Source: Ceratodon purpureus (Eukaryota > Streptophyta > Bryopsida > Pseudoditrichales > Ditrichaceae). From it: a DNA stretch of 64,000 bases. The DNA lies in NCBI GenBank assembly GCA_014871385.1, contig CM026422.1, positions 23,429,014-23,493,013 on the forward strand. The letters are read 5' to 3'. Below, piece by piece: positions 23,549-38,442 of this stretch; the first letter of the stretch is position 1, and each line of letters opens with the position of its first letter. Made by a program: the position numbers and the translations under genes. The notes beneath the pieces were generated by a model, which saw only the letters and a program-made list of their open reading frames with translations, had not been told where the DNA came from and did not search any database.

Positions 23549-26500
23549 ATGGCCGATGGTGATGGAGTAGGAGTGCCAGGCAGTGAGTGGAGCCGGCAGG
23601 ATCGTGCGAGGCCGGGGGTGCATCATGGGCGTACTCTGAATCCCACTCCTTTAGCCAGTGCGTTGCCAGCTCCTTACCCTGCGTTCAATGTCATGGGAGG
23701 TTCATCCGGAGGCAGTAGTGGGAGCATCAGGCCTCCTCACCCTGTCCTTTGGCATTCAGTTCCGCCAATTGTCGGCACTTCGCCTTCCGCTCCGTTCCCT
23801 GTTTCAATTCCGCCAGTGTACTTCACACATCCACCGCCGATGCCGCCCATGGAGTTCCCGTCCTTGATGAAGCTGGATATTCCGCCCATGCGGACTCCTT
23901 CTGGAGTGGTTGGTGCAATGCCACTGCCTTTGCCACTGCCATTGTTCCATCCTCATCCTCGCAGCAACCTGCCATCAGGTATTCTTTTCTTCTCTAAGCA
24001 TCTGGGTTGCATGTTTTCTCATCATGTATGCTGAAATTGAGCTTGTGTATGGAGGCTTCTACATGTTGTCCCAGACCTACTATCCTTGATTTTTGTTTGA
24101 ATTCATGTTATCCTCAATTGGTTGTCTTTCTATGAGTGTTTTGCTCTTCTTAGGAATGAAGGAGGTGGGAGTTTCTTCTGGCGATCGGACCCCAGCTACG
24201 TTAAACATTAACATCCCTGTGCCTGCTTCTGCCACCGGCGACCAGGTAGGAAATGCAATATTTTCAATGTGTGTTCTGCATAAAAATCTGTGCATTTGCG
24301 GGTTGTGAGATTTCTACGTCATGTGGGGTTAGTGGCCGGTTTGGTTTGGCTATCTGCTCTGCTAGGTAAACAGAGAAACTTGGATTTACATAAGAGAGTT
24401 GTTAATTAGAAGAAGAGCAATTGGGGGCAATTGTGATAGGTAGTACATCTTGAGTATGCTCCTGCATTGTGTGGCATTATCAGTTTCAGGAGTCAGCCTA
24501 ACGAACTAAGTCGAAGTGTTAGTTGCTAAAGAAAAATAGGATTGAAAATTCAGGCTTTTGCCAAAAGCTGGGCGTAGCTCTGTTGATGGTAGCGTAAGCT
24601 AGTGTGGATTGAATAGTCGAGGGGTAGGTATGTCAATGCAGGTACGGGTAATTTGTTGAGTTCTTGAGTAATTGGGTATATGCATAGCGACTGTTCACGG
24701 GCAGTTCTTTAATGCTAACTCATTTTCACCAGTAGCTCTATTTTTGTTCATTACACTTCACTCTACTTCGACTCGTACACTGGTGTTCGTTAACTTCAGG
24801 GTATATTTACTTGGCTGCAGAACTCAGTCGACAAGTCAGAATCAGAGCAGCGTTTATCAACTTCAGTGAATAAGGTATGAGTCATTGTTAACGTGTATTT
24901 GATGAATCAATTTCTTTAAAGGTGGGATACTTGGTTGTAGAAGCTTGTAACAATGAACAATCAGGCCAAGAATTGAATTAAGTAGAGTGCACACGGTTGG
25001 GTGGTGTCCACAGCAGAAAGCGGTATCTCCAATTGCTCCAAGTATTTCTCCTCCAGCGGATTTTCTTTCCTCGGATCCATCTGTGAGTTTTACAGAACCT
25101 CCACCTGTACCTGAGAGCTTTCCAAGAGACCCAGCTCCGCAAGGTGGGAGAGGCGAAGGTTGGCCTTACGCTCCCCAGGGTTGGCCGAACCCCGATGACA
25201 AGTGGGGTTGGAGAGTGGGCAAGCGAGCATCTGCCAGTTCACTGTGGATTGATAGATACGTCACGGTACCAGCGAGTCTCGTGAGAGGGAAAAGGCTCGC
25301 TTATAAAACTGAATTTGCTAGTCGTAAGAGTCTTGTGGAATACTTGAGGCAAAATTTTCCTCAAATGAAGGACCCTTACAGCATCTTTAAAGCGTTTGAC
25401 TGGAAGGTTCCTGCGCCAAAGGATTTTGAAGGTAGTGGACATCTCTTGCCTGTGCCTTATATCAGATTACGGAAATTCAGTAATTTTTCATGGCATCATC
25501 TTTATGGGTAAATCGCACAGGTAGTGTCGTATAGTGCAGAACAGGTGGAAGTCCCCTTATATACTGCTCAGGATACAACTGACGGATATTTAACTGGTGT
25601 GGTGGTTTTCTTAGCTCCTGAAAAGCCTGAAAAGCGTGGACCGTCTGTCAAACGGGATAAACCATCGGATATTGAGGAAAATGAGCAGAAGTCGAAGAAA
25701 CAGTGTCAGGCAGGCAATCCTCATTGCGTTCTTACAAAGGCGAAGCACAGCGAATCAGAATCGTTGGGGGTCTTGGCCTGTCACATATGCTGTTCAGAAC
25801 CCAGCTTTTGTCGCGAGTGCAAGTGTATACTTTGTTGTAAATTTTTTGCGCCAGATGCTGATGATTTCAGTATAATTCGGTGTCTCAACTCTCCCACATC
25901 TGCCCAAGGCATATGTGGTCATGCAGCCCACCTCGAGTGTGCATTGGATTCCCGGCTAGCTGGGGTCATCAAGAAGAGCGGGCTGGATATGGAGTATATG
26001 TGCCGACGCTGTGATAGGAAGACAGATTTGAAAGAGATTGTTGGTCGTTTGGTTTCTGAGTTTATGAGCAAGACTGCCACGGAGTCGAAGGTTGAAAATA
26101 GTCTTCAGCTTTTATTGCGAGTAGTTCAGGACCCGGAGGAAGAGGCTCGCAATTCAGGAAAGCTTCAGACGACTTTAATTGGAGCTCTTAAGAAGGTGAT
26201 GCACCAAATTCCTAAATTTAACAATCCTCTTTCTTGGTATGGCATCGAACTTTTCCCAAATTGAGGAGTCCCATGAAGCCGGACCTGTAAACAGATCTGA
26301 GACGTGTTTACTCTATGTTGGCTTTCCACATGTTTGAGTTGAGCTTAATGAGAATGTTAGCAGGTACAAGATGGAGCTGATCTTGTTGAGAGTTGCAGAG
26401 AATTGACCGAGGAACTCCTTGAACTTAGATCAGGTGACTCCCCTTAAAACTTTAAGCAATGGGACCCTGCTTCTGAAAATAGTTTTGCAGATTAATGTCC

Positions 26501-28854
26501 AGTTCTCTTGGTTGGTTATTTTTTAGATAATTGAGGCTTATTGGGGATAACACAGGCTAATGGTGCTTCAGGACAAGGTGTCCATGATAGTCAAGTGTCA
26601 CATCAAGTGCCCAACTGGTGAGTTAACGTCCAACTGTGAAGTATGCCTGTCATCACTTTTTTAATGAACAGTGAAGTCACCTGGACTCATTTGAGGAGGT
26701 GTGTGGGGTTTTCATTCTTAGAAACACTTTTAGTTCTTTTCGCTCAGGTCTCGTCACTCTGGGCCGACTTTCGGGTCCGAATCCAAGAGGATTTGCCTGC
26801 GCTCATAGATTAATGTCCATCATCTAACGTTGGATCAACAATGCACAACTGTCGAACAACTAGCCATCTTCTGGCGTCCTGACTTCCGGTCATGTGATTA
26901 ACTGCACAGGAAGGTCTCGAGCGATGGGACGGAAGAGAGAATGGGAGGATTTACTGCATCCTTCTGAGACCACTTCAGACAAAAGGGTGCCTCAATCCAA
27001 GACAGTGGATTTACCCGATGCTCGGATTGATTCTATGACCGTGAACCAGGGGGTTTGTGAAGCAGACAGATTTACAATTACTTGTGGCGCAAGGGTGGAA
27101 CCTGATCTCGATATGGACAAGGATTTACCAAGCACATCATTACAAGAGCCACCCAAGCCAGAAGATCACGCTGTGTCCAGTACAATATCAAAAATTCCTT
27201 CCGAGCTTTTATCATTCACACCTCTACTGTCCAGCTTGTTGGATCAGAGTGTGTGTAAACCCCCAACTTTATCATTAGAAGAGCACATAAGACAATGTGA
27301 AGCTATGGCAAACAGGGTGAAGGGTGCTGGTCAGCTGACCGCCTCGCCCAGTACATTTTCATTATCTTTGCCCGGGACACTCGAGGTTGTTCTAAATTCA
27401 GACTCTAAACCTCAAAGTGTGACGGCAGGCTTTTTGACAGTTGGATTAAATGAAAATCAGGTTGTTTTCCCAGAAGCTGAGGCTTCAAACAACACAGATC
27501 CACCTTGCGCAGAGGAACGAGTCACTTCAATCTATTCCTGTTCCAGAGACAAGAACCTATGTTTATTCAACTCTCATGATGAAGCTGAAGATCACGTTGA
27601 AAATACAGATATCATAGAGGTGCGGAAGTCGTCGAGAATAAGGCCTAATGCTTGTGTAGCTTTGTACATATTGCCTCGCTCGGTCGCTATACTTCAAATC
27701 AAGTTGTTGTATTGATACTTCTGTTTTCTCTGAGTGCCAGCATTTGGCTTTATGTATAGTATTCAGAGGTTCATCCCATAACTCGTGCTTACCTTTTACT
27801 TGCTTACGGCTCTGGTCTTCCGTGGAGTCTGTGGAACCATGGTCATTCATTATGATTCCACTAAATCTCAATGTTTTATGTGAAAATTACTAGATAATGC
27901 AGAGGATGCTGCAGAGCGTCATGTAGGTACGATGGTCACCTTGAAGGGAGATCGTTCATTTTTTTAAACTTACGTTTTTTCGTTGGGAACATGCATTTGA
28001 ACAGGATGACGAGGTTCAGGAGGCCTGTATTGATCATGCGTTTGGATCAATTAAGACAGTTGAAGGAGATGAGAAGGCGATGGAGGACGGCAACAAAAGT
28101 ACCCAAGTAAGTGCCATGCTGTCACATGCTTGCCTCTTAGTTTACTTCGAGAATTCTCTGTTTTACGAGTAATTATTGTAACCACAATTTTGAAGTAGCA
28201 CTTTTGAAGATATTTCAACAAATTCTACAGGATTTAGGTGGAGATGACACTGCAAACACAAAGATCATTGAGGTGTCGAAGTCGTCTGGAACAAAGCCAC
28301 CAACAACATCCACCTCTGGAGGTAAAGGCCCGAGTTTGACCGATTCAGAGGATGCAGCTGAAGGCGACGTTGTTATCACACAAATCATAGAGGTGCCTCC
28401 GGAAGAGCCGGTAACATTGCCCAGCTTTGACCCGGCACGTGAGACAGCTCACGCCGCAGGATTGCAGGTGGAGTTTGAGGAACAGATCAGTGATGCCTTG
28501 GAGAAGTTAAAGAGGGCACATGCAGCAGAATATGCTCGTGCTGAAGAATCACTAAATGCTCAGAAGAAAATCGTCATTGAGCAGTATCGGCAGCTTGAAA
28601 GCGGATGTGCGCAATTCACGAAGAAAAAGAATGCTCTTCTTTTCTTACATCAATTTAAGAAGACTCACAAAGATAAACCAAGAGCAGAGTTTGACCGTGC
28701 AATGAACCATCTCATGACTCAGTATGGGAAAGCGCAGGAAGGACAGAGGGTATTTGAGTCCATGCTAGCCATCTCAAATGGCTTTGGTCAGGTTTCGAAG
28801 GAATTTTTACGCGAATTTTTCAAGTGGCCACCATCGGACATGACTGAGGCTTAG
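23549..28854 (+). CDS. OBERON-type PHD-finger nuclear protein
   Basis: Probable chromatin-reader or transcription regulator. Exons joined in one frame: 23549-23978, 24154-24245, 24821-24874, 25014-25431, 25525-26195, 26364-26433, 26572-26617, 26914-27653, 27894-27922, 28005-28106, 28231-28854 (about 1091 residues). The start ATG has good context (aagATGg). The N-terminus is Pro-rich. A module with PYAPQGWPNPDDKWGWRVGKR (in exon 4) resembles plant PHD proteins of the At1g68030 kind. Exon 5 encodes the PHD: CHICC, CRECKC, ICGHAAHLECAL and CRRCDRKTDL supply the zinc ligands, in the OBERON (PF07227) pattern. The C-terminus has a coiled coil (about 28460-28600 in exon 12) and a WPPSDMTEA tail. The motif IIEV recurs three times. 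Exon 4/5 and 7/8 junctions are the least certain. An alternative acceptor at 26747 would introduce an early stop. Confidence 0.8.
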
Positions 28855-29201
28855 GCAAGGTGAACCCAGAGGTATGTGTACACCTCGAAATACTGGGCCT
28901 GACATTGGGTTTTGCATTCTAGAAATTGTCTGTGGAACAGTTCCATTGCAACAGCCTCTTCATTTATGTGACTGACAGCGGTGTACTATCCAGGTATGCA
29001 TCGTATTTCCTGGTTCATACAAAGCAAAGTCAGAAGGTGAATTGCGAAGTCAAAGGTGAATTTTATGGTCCTAAACTGTGCTCTCCATCTTGTGCTCGTC
29101 TGATGTTTTGTTGAATAGAGCACATGTTTTTAGCATTTTGTTTCAAACTGCTTGAGTAAGGATCCAGATATCCGTGCTATCTTCTCACCATCTTCTTATC
29201 G

Positions 29202-29307
29202 TTACAGACTACGAAGTTTTCCAGAGGCTGCGATTAGGGGGTCGACGGCAAGTAAACAAATACATTGACTTAGCAAACACAAAGCGTCATCCTTTTGATC
29301 TGGTTTG
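29202..29307 (+). pseudogene. Stray copy of the last GPAT9 exon
   Basis: From the acceptor (ttacag, ending 29207) through the stop TGA (29266-29268) and about 40 bases of 3' UTR, this matches 21951-22056 without indels. The frame reads 19 residues ending ASKQIH where GPAT9 ends ASKQTQ. No other GPAT9 exon is visible nearby. It lies about 350 bp after the PHD gene. It is either a relic of a partial duplication or a usable terminal exon; nothing shows which. Confidence 0.7.
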
Positions 29308-29319
29308 AATACTGTTTTG

Positions 29320-31031
29320 AGTGAAATACTGAATACATTCCATCCAGTTCATAATTTTCTCCGGGATCAACTCTTTGTGAAATCGGGATTGGAAACCCAC
29401 TCAGATAATGATGACATTTGTTCAATCTTGTACATCCAACAGCTCAACTATTGAAGTTTCTACACTCTCCAAGTCTCCTGTCTCTGCACTTTTGCCCATA
29501 CACGTATTACAATGCTATCGGAATTGAATAAACTTGTATGGTATTTTTAATATCTAGATGTCTGATCGATCAATAGTAAATATTTAATATAATCATTGGT
29601 ATTAGCTGCATACAGCAATCATTTCAGTCTTCAGACCTCACACCCGGCTCTTTAAATTTCTTCTGGACGAGCGGAGAAATAAAGACACCGCTTTGAGGAG
29701 TCCACCCCACTTTATGGCGTAGCTGACGCATGAGATACTGTTTCATTACATGAGAATGAAAGTGTGAGCCCCACTACGGACGAGAAAAGTCAATCCAGAT
29801 GGGGAAAAGTCCATTAATATTGTTTACCTAAGGAAAAGGTAATAGCATGTAATTGAAGTGATAGAAGGTAGCTCCGAAATTCATGCTCCAAATTTTGGCG
29901 CAAGTCTGGGATGATCCTTCTAGAAGGCTTCATACTGGTGTGTGGTTTCCCTTTGAAGTAAGTTAACCTCTTGATTATATACATTCTAATCAACATGTGC
30001 TCCTGAAGAAAGAGCAGCACAGTGAGAGCAACCAGGTCGTAAGGATACAGCTCCGAGATCGTTAGACACATTGCCCGATCGCTCAACGTGAAGGAGTTAA
30101 AAAACTCCAACATCCGATCTGAAGCCCAGTCTAGATACACTCCATCACTAAGGCTTCTTAAAGGATCTCCACTTGTGAGTTTCCACTTCTCCGGCTGGAA
30201 GTCCAACTGAATACTCTCATGACTCTGCAAACCTTGTCTTCAAATTTAAATCTTGCCATCACCTCCACAGAAAGAGTTGCACTCGACAGGAACATATATG
30301 TAACCGTCTCAAACCACGACTCAAATTTGTAAGAATGCAGGAGGCACCTCCTTTCCACCCAACAACACTCAACTTTCAGTATTTCAATCTAAGGTGGTCC
30401 AACGCCACTGCTACCGAGCGAGTACCCAGTTCGAAAGAACCTCGAGGTAAAGACATCATTGAATTTCATGGAAAGCATTCAGATAGCAACATCTACAATC
30501 CACGACTGAAAGAATTACTCCGGCAAGCATCACGAAGAATCTTAACCCCTTCACATCGACTAAAAATTCTAAAACATTCCATGATTCCCTTTCAAGTTAG
30601 TCTGCTGTCATCCTCGCTGAATTATGCCACAGAATCCTCGTGACAATCTTGTGACGGAACAGTAAAACACGTAGGTATTGTTGGTTCGCTCCTGTTGCTG
30701 ACGCTCCCAGATAAGTTATCTCCAAGCAGGTGGGCCCGACGTCACGGCTCTCCGCCCACGTAAGCGCGTTCAGACACGGTCCCCATTCTACAGAGTTGTG
30801 TACCTCGTCAAACCCTGCCAGCCTCGGCGCTCCAAAATGTACTTCGATAGGGTCTCCATTTTCCAAACAAAAATCTGCGCAAGCGAGCAGTCGTACCAAC
30901 GCCAACGTCGGGTTTCGTTTCCACACGCTTCCGACATCGCCCCACTTCGATCGCCCGCTGTTTCACGAGTGAGGTCCGGAGCTTCAAGTTCAATGAACTA
31001 TCTCCTTGCACTCGGAACTTCAAGGCCGATA
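29320..31031. other. Left part of duplication block 1, incl. a kinase-upstream relic
   Basis: 29795-30060 matches 51335-51620 of block 2. 30100-31030 is a diverged third copy of the sequence found upstream of the two kinases (53745-54560 and about 34060-34740), with no kinase behind it. The minus-strand ORF 29814-30230 (138 codons) shares SEL..LVALTVLLFLQ..xxIR with an ORF at 51468-51740, so part of it may once have been coding, but I recognise no family. Confidence 0.5.
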
Positions 31032-33080
<2,049 letters not shown>

Positions 33081-34994
33081 ACTTCTGCTCCCCAATCTGC
33101 ATATAAATTTGTGAACAAATAGAATGTAATTTCTCAATGGCCTACGACTGCCTTACAAGTTTATTTTGTAAAGTGTGAGGTTGTGCCAGTCCCATCTTTG
33201 TCACAATAAGCATAGTTGAGGAGCAGCCGTACAGGTGACACAACCGTGAAACGGGGCTTAGGTGATACGAAAACTTTGCCGAGCAAAACATTTTCAGACT
33301 GCGTCTCCTTCTCTGCCAATTCAAGTGAGATGAAGTCCACTTCCCCACCCCGTTTGCAGTTGTGCACCCTCATTATGAGTGATCAGACATTCACTCTTAA
33401 TACTAAACCCTAAACCTCTGGGTATTGAAAGCGAAGAAAATTTCCGAGAGAAAAATCTCAGAAGGTGTAGAACAACAAAAGTACCCACATGATCACCAGT
33501 ACACGGTCACCACGTTACTTAACAAAAGGTTTCGACAAGTCGAAGATGACCCAATATTCTTCCATCACTAGAAGCGCGAGTTCCACCCCTTACAAAAGAT
33601 ATTCATTCAGACCCAACGCTTGTGAGCTGCGCAAAGACCAAAACAATGCACGTAACAACAACACCATCAAGGAATCCCGTACCCTTTCAGCTGAAGGAAG
33701 TGATCGTCCTCCAAATCCTGCGTGGTCGTGGCCTCCAATTCCTTGCACACGACATTGTCGCCAATTGTCAACAAATCCAGAATCCTTGCTCACAACGAAA
33801 CCCAAGCATCCGATGCGATTGCCACAACCCAGGCGTGGCAATTCGCCCACTCTCTCCCAGGAAACCAGGAAACGGTTCTCCAGATCACAACCTGTCACTT
33901 CACTTATGCAATGCTACGACCTTCCTCACACTCACTCGCTCGCTCTCTGCTTCATTTCCACTCGCTCTCTGTCATCTGCTTCCCAGTTTTCGTGCCCTGA
34001 TCCTGATTCCCGCGCACTTCAACCAGAAACCAGTACCCAGGAAAATCAACCAGCCAGAACAACCCAGCCGCAGAGACTCATGATTTCACATCGAAGCTTT
34101 AATTTAGATTGCAAACACAAATTCCCACAGGTCTCTACTCCTTCGAACTCTGAAAGCAACGCTATACGAAAACAGAGTCACCGTGATAAGCAGAATTATC
34201 CGTCGACTAGCTCCTCTGTGGATTCAGTGACTCACAGTCCCAGAATCTGCAATAATTCCCAGCAGCAGCGAAAACTAGAGAGCATCCCTCCGAAGATAGA
34301 AAAAATCATAAATTATTCCAAACCTAGGACACTGTTTGTTAGATGAAATTTTGCGACAAAATTCGCTTACCATTTTTTATGGCGCACTACAGTACAGTGG
34401 GTCATCAACCGTCTCCTCGAGAAAGCATATACATTATTGGGGCCACTAGATGCTGTCGCCAAACACGCGGTGCAACGTCCCGAATCTCCGCTCAAGCAAG
34501 CGCGTACAGACTCGGTCCCTACGTCTTTAACCAGTCTTCCTCGCCAAACCCTATCGGCCGCACCATTTCAAGAGTACTTCAAGAGGGTTTGTGCTCTCCG
34601 ACCGCACATCTGCGCATGCGAGGACTTCTTACAACGCCAGCGGCGCCTCTGTTTTCCGCACACTTAAGATATCGCCCCACTTCGACTGCTCTCTGTCGCA
34701 CGAGTGAGGTACTGCGCTTCTTCGTTTGACACTTCGCGATCGCTTTCCCACTAGATCACTCTTTCGCTTCTGTGTTGTCGCCCTTGACTAACCCTGATTC
34801 TTTCGCACTCGTCTGTTTGTCGACGCCGTACTCCACTAGTGAGTTTTGTCTAGAATAACCTCCTTTAACCTCCTTCAAGAGACTGTATAGCGCTTACCTC
34901 TGAGTGTCTCTAGACTCTGAATCCCAAAACCTCAGATCCGACGGGAAGGTCAGCCAGTGAGTGAGTTCCAGCACCGGCGCAGTGAACTTCAGCC
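33081..34994. promoter_or_regulatory. Shared divergent intergenic region of TAD2 and kinase 1
   Basis: About 1.9 kb between TAD2 (-) and the kinase (+), with a matching region at 52926-54812 in block 2. It is richer in GC than surrounding repeats. Long ORFs occur (33489-34346 +, 33590-33898 -) but indels between the two copies break them, so I regard the region as promoter and 5' UTR. A telo-box-like motif (ctaaaccctaaac) lies at about 33403. The last 600 bp before the kinase are very similar in the two copies. Confidence 0.5.
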
Positions 34995-36311
34995 ATGGGA
35001 AACACGAACTCACGCGTCCGCCACTTGCCAGATGTGTTTTGTGTATGTATGGGCAGATCGAGCAAAGCTGGAGACGTCGCAGGAAGTGCGGCTGAGGATG
35101 CAGCTTCCTCCTCTTCACCGCACCTGCCTGCTCGCAATCTGGTGGGAGAGGTTGGGACGGAGAGTGTGGAGCAGCAGATCAAGCAGTCGATGTTGCATTG
35201 GAGCCAACTCACGCAGTTCGATTCAGATTGCATTGACGAGGAGGATGTGAAGGCCGACAACATGAAAGTGTTCCTGGCTCTGCAATTAGATCCCAGCACG
35301 AGGGATTTCTTCAACACATTTAATTATGACACTGAATTATGGGAGAGTGTTGGTTCGTTGGAGATTGGGCATAAGTTTGCGGAGGGGGGCCAGGCTGAGC
35401 TCTTCCATGCCAATGTCACTTGGTGGAAGTCAGAGGACAATGAGTTGGATCGGGAACATGGGCGTGAGTGGGTGCTGAAGGTGTTTAAGAAGGGCACCCG
35501 CTTGCGTCACTTGCAATCCCAGTGGCCCCATGGCATGTTGAAGTTCCAAGAAGAGAGGGTGGCAAATTGGATGTCTCCTACACCTAAAACGTATCCAAGG
35601 TATTTTTGTAATGTGCAATGTGGGACATTGTTGGGAGATGGAAGGTTTGCATTCCTTATGAAAAAGGAGCATCTTGATTTGCGGAGACTCATTGATGACA
35701 AGATGAAGTTGATATCAACCAATAATTGTGGACCATTTTCAAAAGAAGTTGCTGAGAAGTTGATGTTTGATGTTGGACTTGGGATGAGTTGGTTGCATAG
35801 TCGCGGCATTGTCCATAGGGACCTCAAGGCATCCAATGTGCTTGTTGAAGTACGTGATAGTGGTAACATATGGTGTTTTGTAGCGGATTATGAATGCTCC
35901 ATGGGAGTGGTGGGAACAGGACCTTTTAGAGCACCTGAAATATTGAAGGCTTGTAGGGAGAAGAGTGTTAGTAAGAGGCCGGAGTTGTTTACAATGGCAT
36001 CAGATGTATATAGCTATGGCATGACTTGCTATGAGATCTTGACAGGGAGATTGCCATTTGATGGTCATTTAGGAATTGACATCATGGATGCTATCATAAC
36101 AGGCAAACGGCCAGAGGTACCAGAGTATGTAGAAGAGTGGGTACATAAGGTATTGAGTGATTGTTGGCAACATGATCCAACAAAGAGGCCTTCATTTGGA
36201 GAAATAATGAATTTGATCTTTTCAAATTCAGTGAGGATTAGAGGATTAGTGGAGAGAGGAGTAACTTATCATATGGATAGAATGGATTGGATAAAGTTGG
36301 AAGTTCAGTGA
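34995..36311 (+). CDS. Intronless protein kinase, N-myristoylation motif (copy 1)
   Basis: 438 residues, single exon. It starts MGNTNSR, a typical N-myristoylation signal, followed by Cys residues (CVCMG) that could be acylated, so attachment to a membrane is likely. Kinase domain about 121-412: Gly-rich loop EGGQAEL (about 130-136), VLK with Lys162, catalytic HRDLKASN (Asp276), ADYE (Asp298) in place of DFG, APE (313-315), DVYSYGMTCYEILTG, KRPSF. The stretch from Asp298 to APE is only about 17 residues. Lys, HRD-Asp and metal-binding Asp are present, so activity is possible despite the DYE variant. Best placed in the plant TKL/RLCK-like Ser/Thr kinases; the substrate is unknown. It is divergent from TAD2 and nearly the same as 54813-56138. 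Confidence 0.87.
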   Translation: MGNTNSRVRHLPDVFCVCMGRSSKAGDVAGSAAEDAASSSSPHLPARNLVGEVGTESVEQQIKQSMLHWSQLTQFDSDCIDEEDVKADNMKVFLALQLDPSTRDFFNTFNYDTELWESVGSLEIGHKFAEGGQAELFHANVTWWKSEDNELDREHGREWVLKVFKKGTRLRHLQSQWPHGMLKFQEERVANWMSPTPKTYPRYFCNVQCGTLLGDGRFAFLMKKEHLDLRRLIDDKMKLISTNNCGPFSKEVAEKLMFDVGLGMSWLHSRGIVHRDLKASNVLVEVRDSGNIWCFVADYECSMGVVGTGPFRAPEILKACREKSVSKRPELFTMASDVYSYGMTCYEILTGRLPFDGHLGIDIMDAIITGKRPEVPEYVEEWVHKVLSDCWQHDPTKRPSFGEIMNLIFSNSVRIRGLVERGVTYHMDRMDWIKLEVQ

Positions 36312-38438
36312 TGAGCTAATTCAGCCATATCTGCATTGTTATAATATGAGTTTATCTAAAATAAATTGAGTAGTTTATCTTAATGACTTAATACTAATTG
36401 ACACATGTTTAATATAATAGAAGTCAATGTATACAAATGAGTAAATTCTGAAGAAATCTCCCTTACTGGGAGACAGTAAGAGTGGCATCTTATATGAATT
36501 GTGTTTTTCCATAAAATGTCGATAGCCTTTTCCACACACATAGCCAATTTAACACCCAATTCCACATTTGAGCAATGAATCATACATTCCAACCCACATA
36601 ACCATTAATTCACATGACTGTGCTATTTATTAATAACACCAGTGTATACCTTGCTTGTATATGACAACACCCTCACTCCTACACTCCTTTCAACACCACT
36701 CTAGCAACTCCCACAACACTGCAAGCCTCTATGCCACAGCTCTCTTCAAAGCTCTCCCACAAATATTCTCCTTTTGTCACTACTGTACCTTAGAGGCAAC
36801 TTGGCCCCCCAAAAAAAAAATGTAAATAAAAGTATCGGATTAAAAAAATATTATGTTGCCTATTTGCACTAAAAACCATGAAATAAAATTAGATGAATGA
36901 TAAAATGTCTTGAAATCAAACACATTGACTAAGACTATGATAAATCAAAAATGTTAAGTGTAATAAAATGAAGTTGACTAAAATAATAAACATTCAAAGA
37001 AAATTCATCAATTATGGATGAAAGTTGAATTTAAAGTGATTGATTTCCGGAAAGTCAAATTTCAAAAAATTACCTTTTTTTCATTGACAGACATCAAAAA
37101 TTGCAATCAACTAATTATTTGACCGAGGGTGATAAATCTGTCCCTAATGTACGGTACCTCACTTTATTCCTCCTCCACATGGATTGAATTAAACCAAACC
37201 ACCTTTCTCATGAATATTCTCTGTGATCTGCAAACCTCTACCAAGTAAGAGATTCCCTTCAGCTAATCAGATGCTTTGCAGGTTCATAAGTGATTGGGTG
37301 TATTACATGTTCCAAAGTTTTCAAAGGGCTCAAGACCAAATGGCAATGTAATGCAAGGATCCATAAAACATGAGTAACTAGCTCAATATATGAAATTCAA
37401 ATTTCAAAAGGTGAGGGCAATACAAGCAAATGACTTGAGAGTTGAAATGATGGAGATAGTCAGGTCAATCGTGCAGCTCACTAGAGTAAGTGGCTCACCG
37501 CTCAGATTGTAGATTGGCAGGCTTGGTGGAGAGTTTTTAAGGGAATCAATTTTTGGAAGATGTGCAAATTGTTTAAAAATAGGACCAATTGGAATAATAA
37601 ATTTTGGATTACTATTGAATTAGTTATGAATTTTGGAAGGAAAACTTGTAGGCTGCTCAAGAACCGCTCATCCTAAAATGTACACCATTATTACATAAAA
37701 TTTGAAGTGTAAAGCTATCATGTACCTCCTACTTGGATAGATGTAGAGTGCGGTTTCGAGTGCTACATGGGTTTTGAGCCACCTAGTAACACTAACGACG
37801 AGATCAAAGTGGTTTAAATGAACCATTTTGAACTAACTACTTTTTTTCTTTTCTCTTGACATTTCATACAATAGTGTTAACTACCATAGTACCATAGCAA
37901 GTTTGTCTAAAAATAATTCCAAAAATACTAAACGTAAAAAATTTCATAAAACTATATAATAAAAAAAACAAGAATATTTTAAGTTAGTTTTTGCAATATT
38001 TGTTGTTTCTAAATCATTTAAGATCACTTTTGCTGATTTTTTGTTAGAAATCAAAAATTGAGGAATTTCAATTTTTGAGAGGCGAATTTTATTTTTTTTC
38101 TAAATTTTTAATTTTGAATAATATTCGTTCACCATGTGGCAAACCTGCTATGGTGTTGCCATAGTACTGTGTTGTGAAGTATCACATTTCTGTTACAGCC
38201 TCCTAGAGCTGGGATTTGTTCCATAATTGTAACAAACAAGGCTGTTACTTCTACAATGAAGCCTTTAAACCTAACAAGTCTGCACACCTCTGCTCTGCTC
38301 TGGTACAAATAATAATACTGGAACTCATTTTAATGCGAAGGGCTTGATGCAATCCTAATTCAAAGAAAATGATGGTAAAAATAACACTGGGACTTGGCCT
38401 TCAGATTTCCTATCACACCAAGCCAAGACTCACTGAAT
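36312..38438. other. Downstream part of duplication block 1
   Basis: No gene supported. 36640-36780, 37150-37495 and 37765-38430 match 58230-59060 of block 2 in order (for example gttcataagtgattgggt and aaataataatactgg). AT-rich stretches absent from block 2 (about 36800-37140, 37500-37760, 37880-38150) look like later insertions. The ORF track on both strands is broken in this copy. Confidence 0.55.
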
Positions 38439-38442
38439 TTAA

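Noticed and set aside
33489-34346. 285-codon ORF on the plus strand between TAD2 and kinase 1
   Set aside because: The matching part of block 2 has indels that break it, composition is biased to Ser/Pro/Thr/Arg without motif, and it overlaps the promoter region of two divergent genes.
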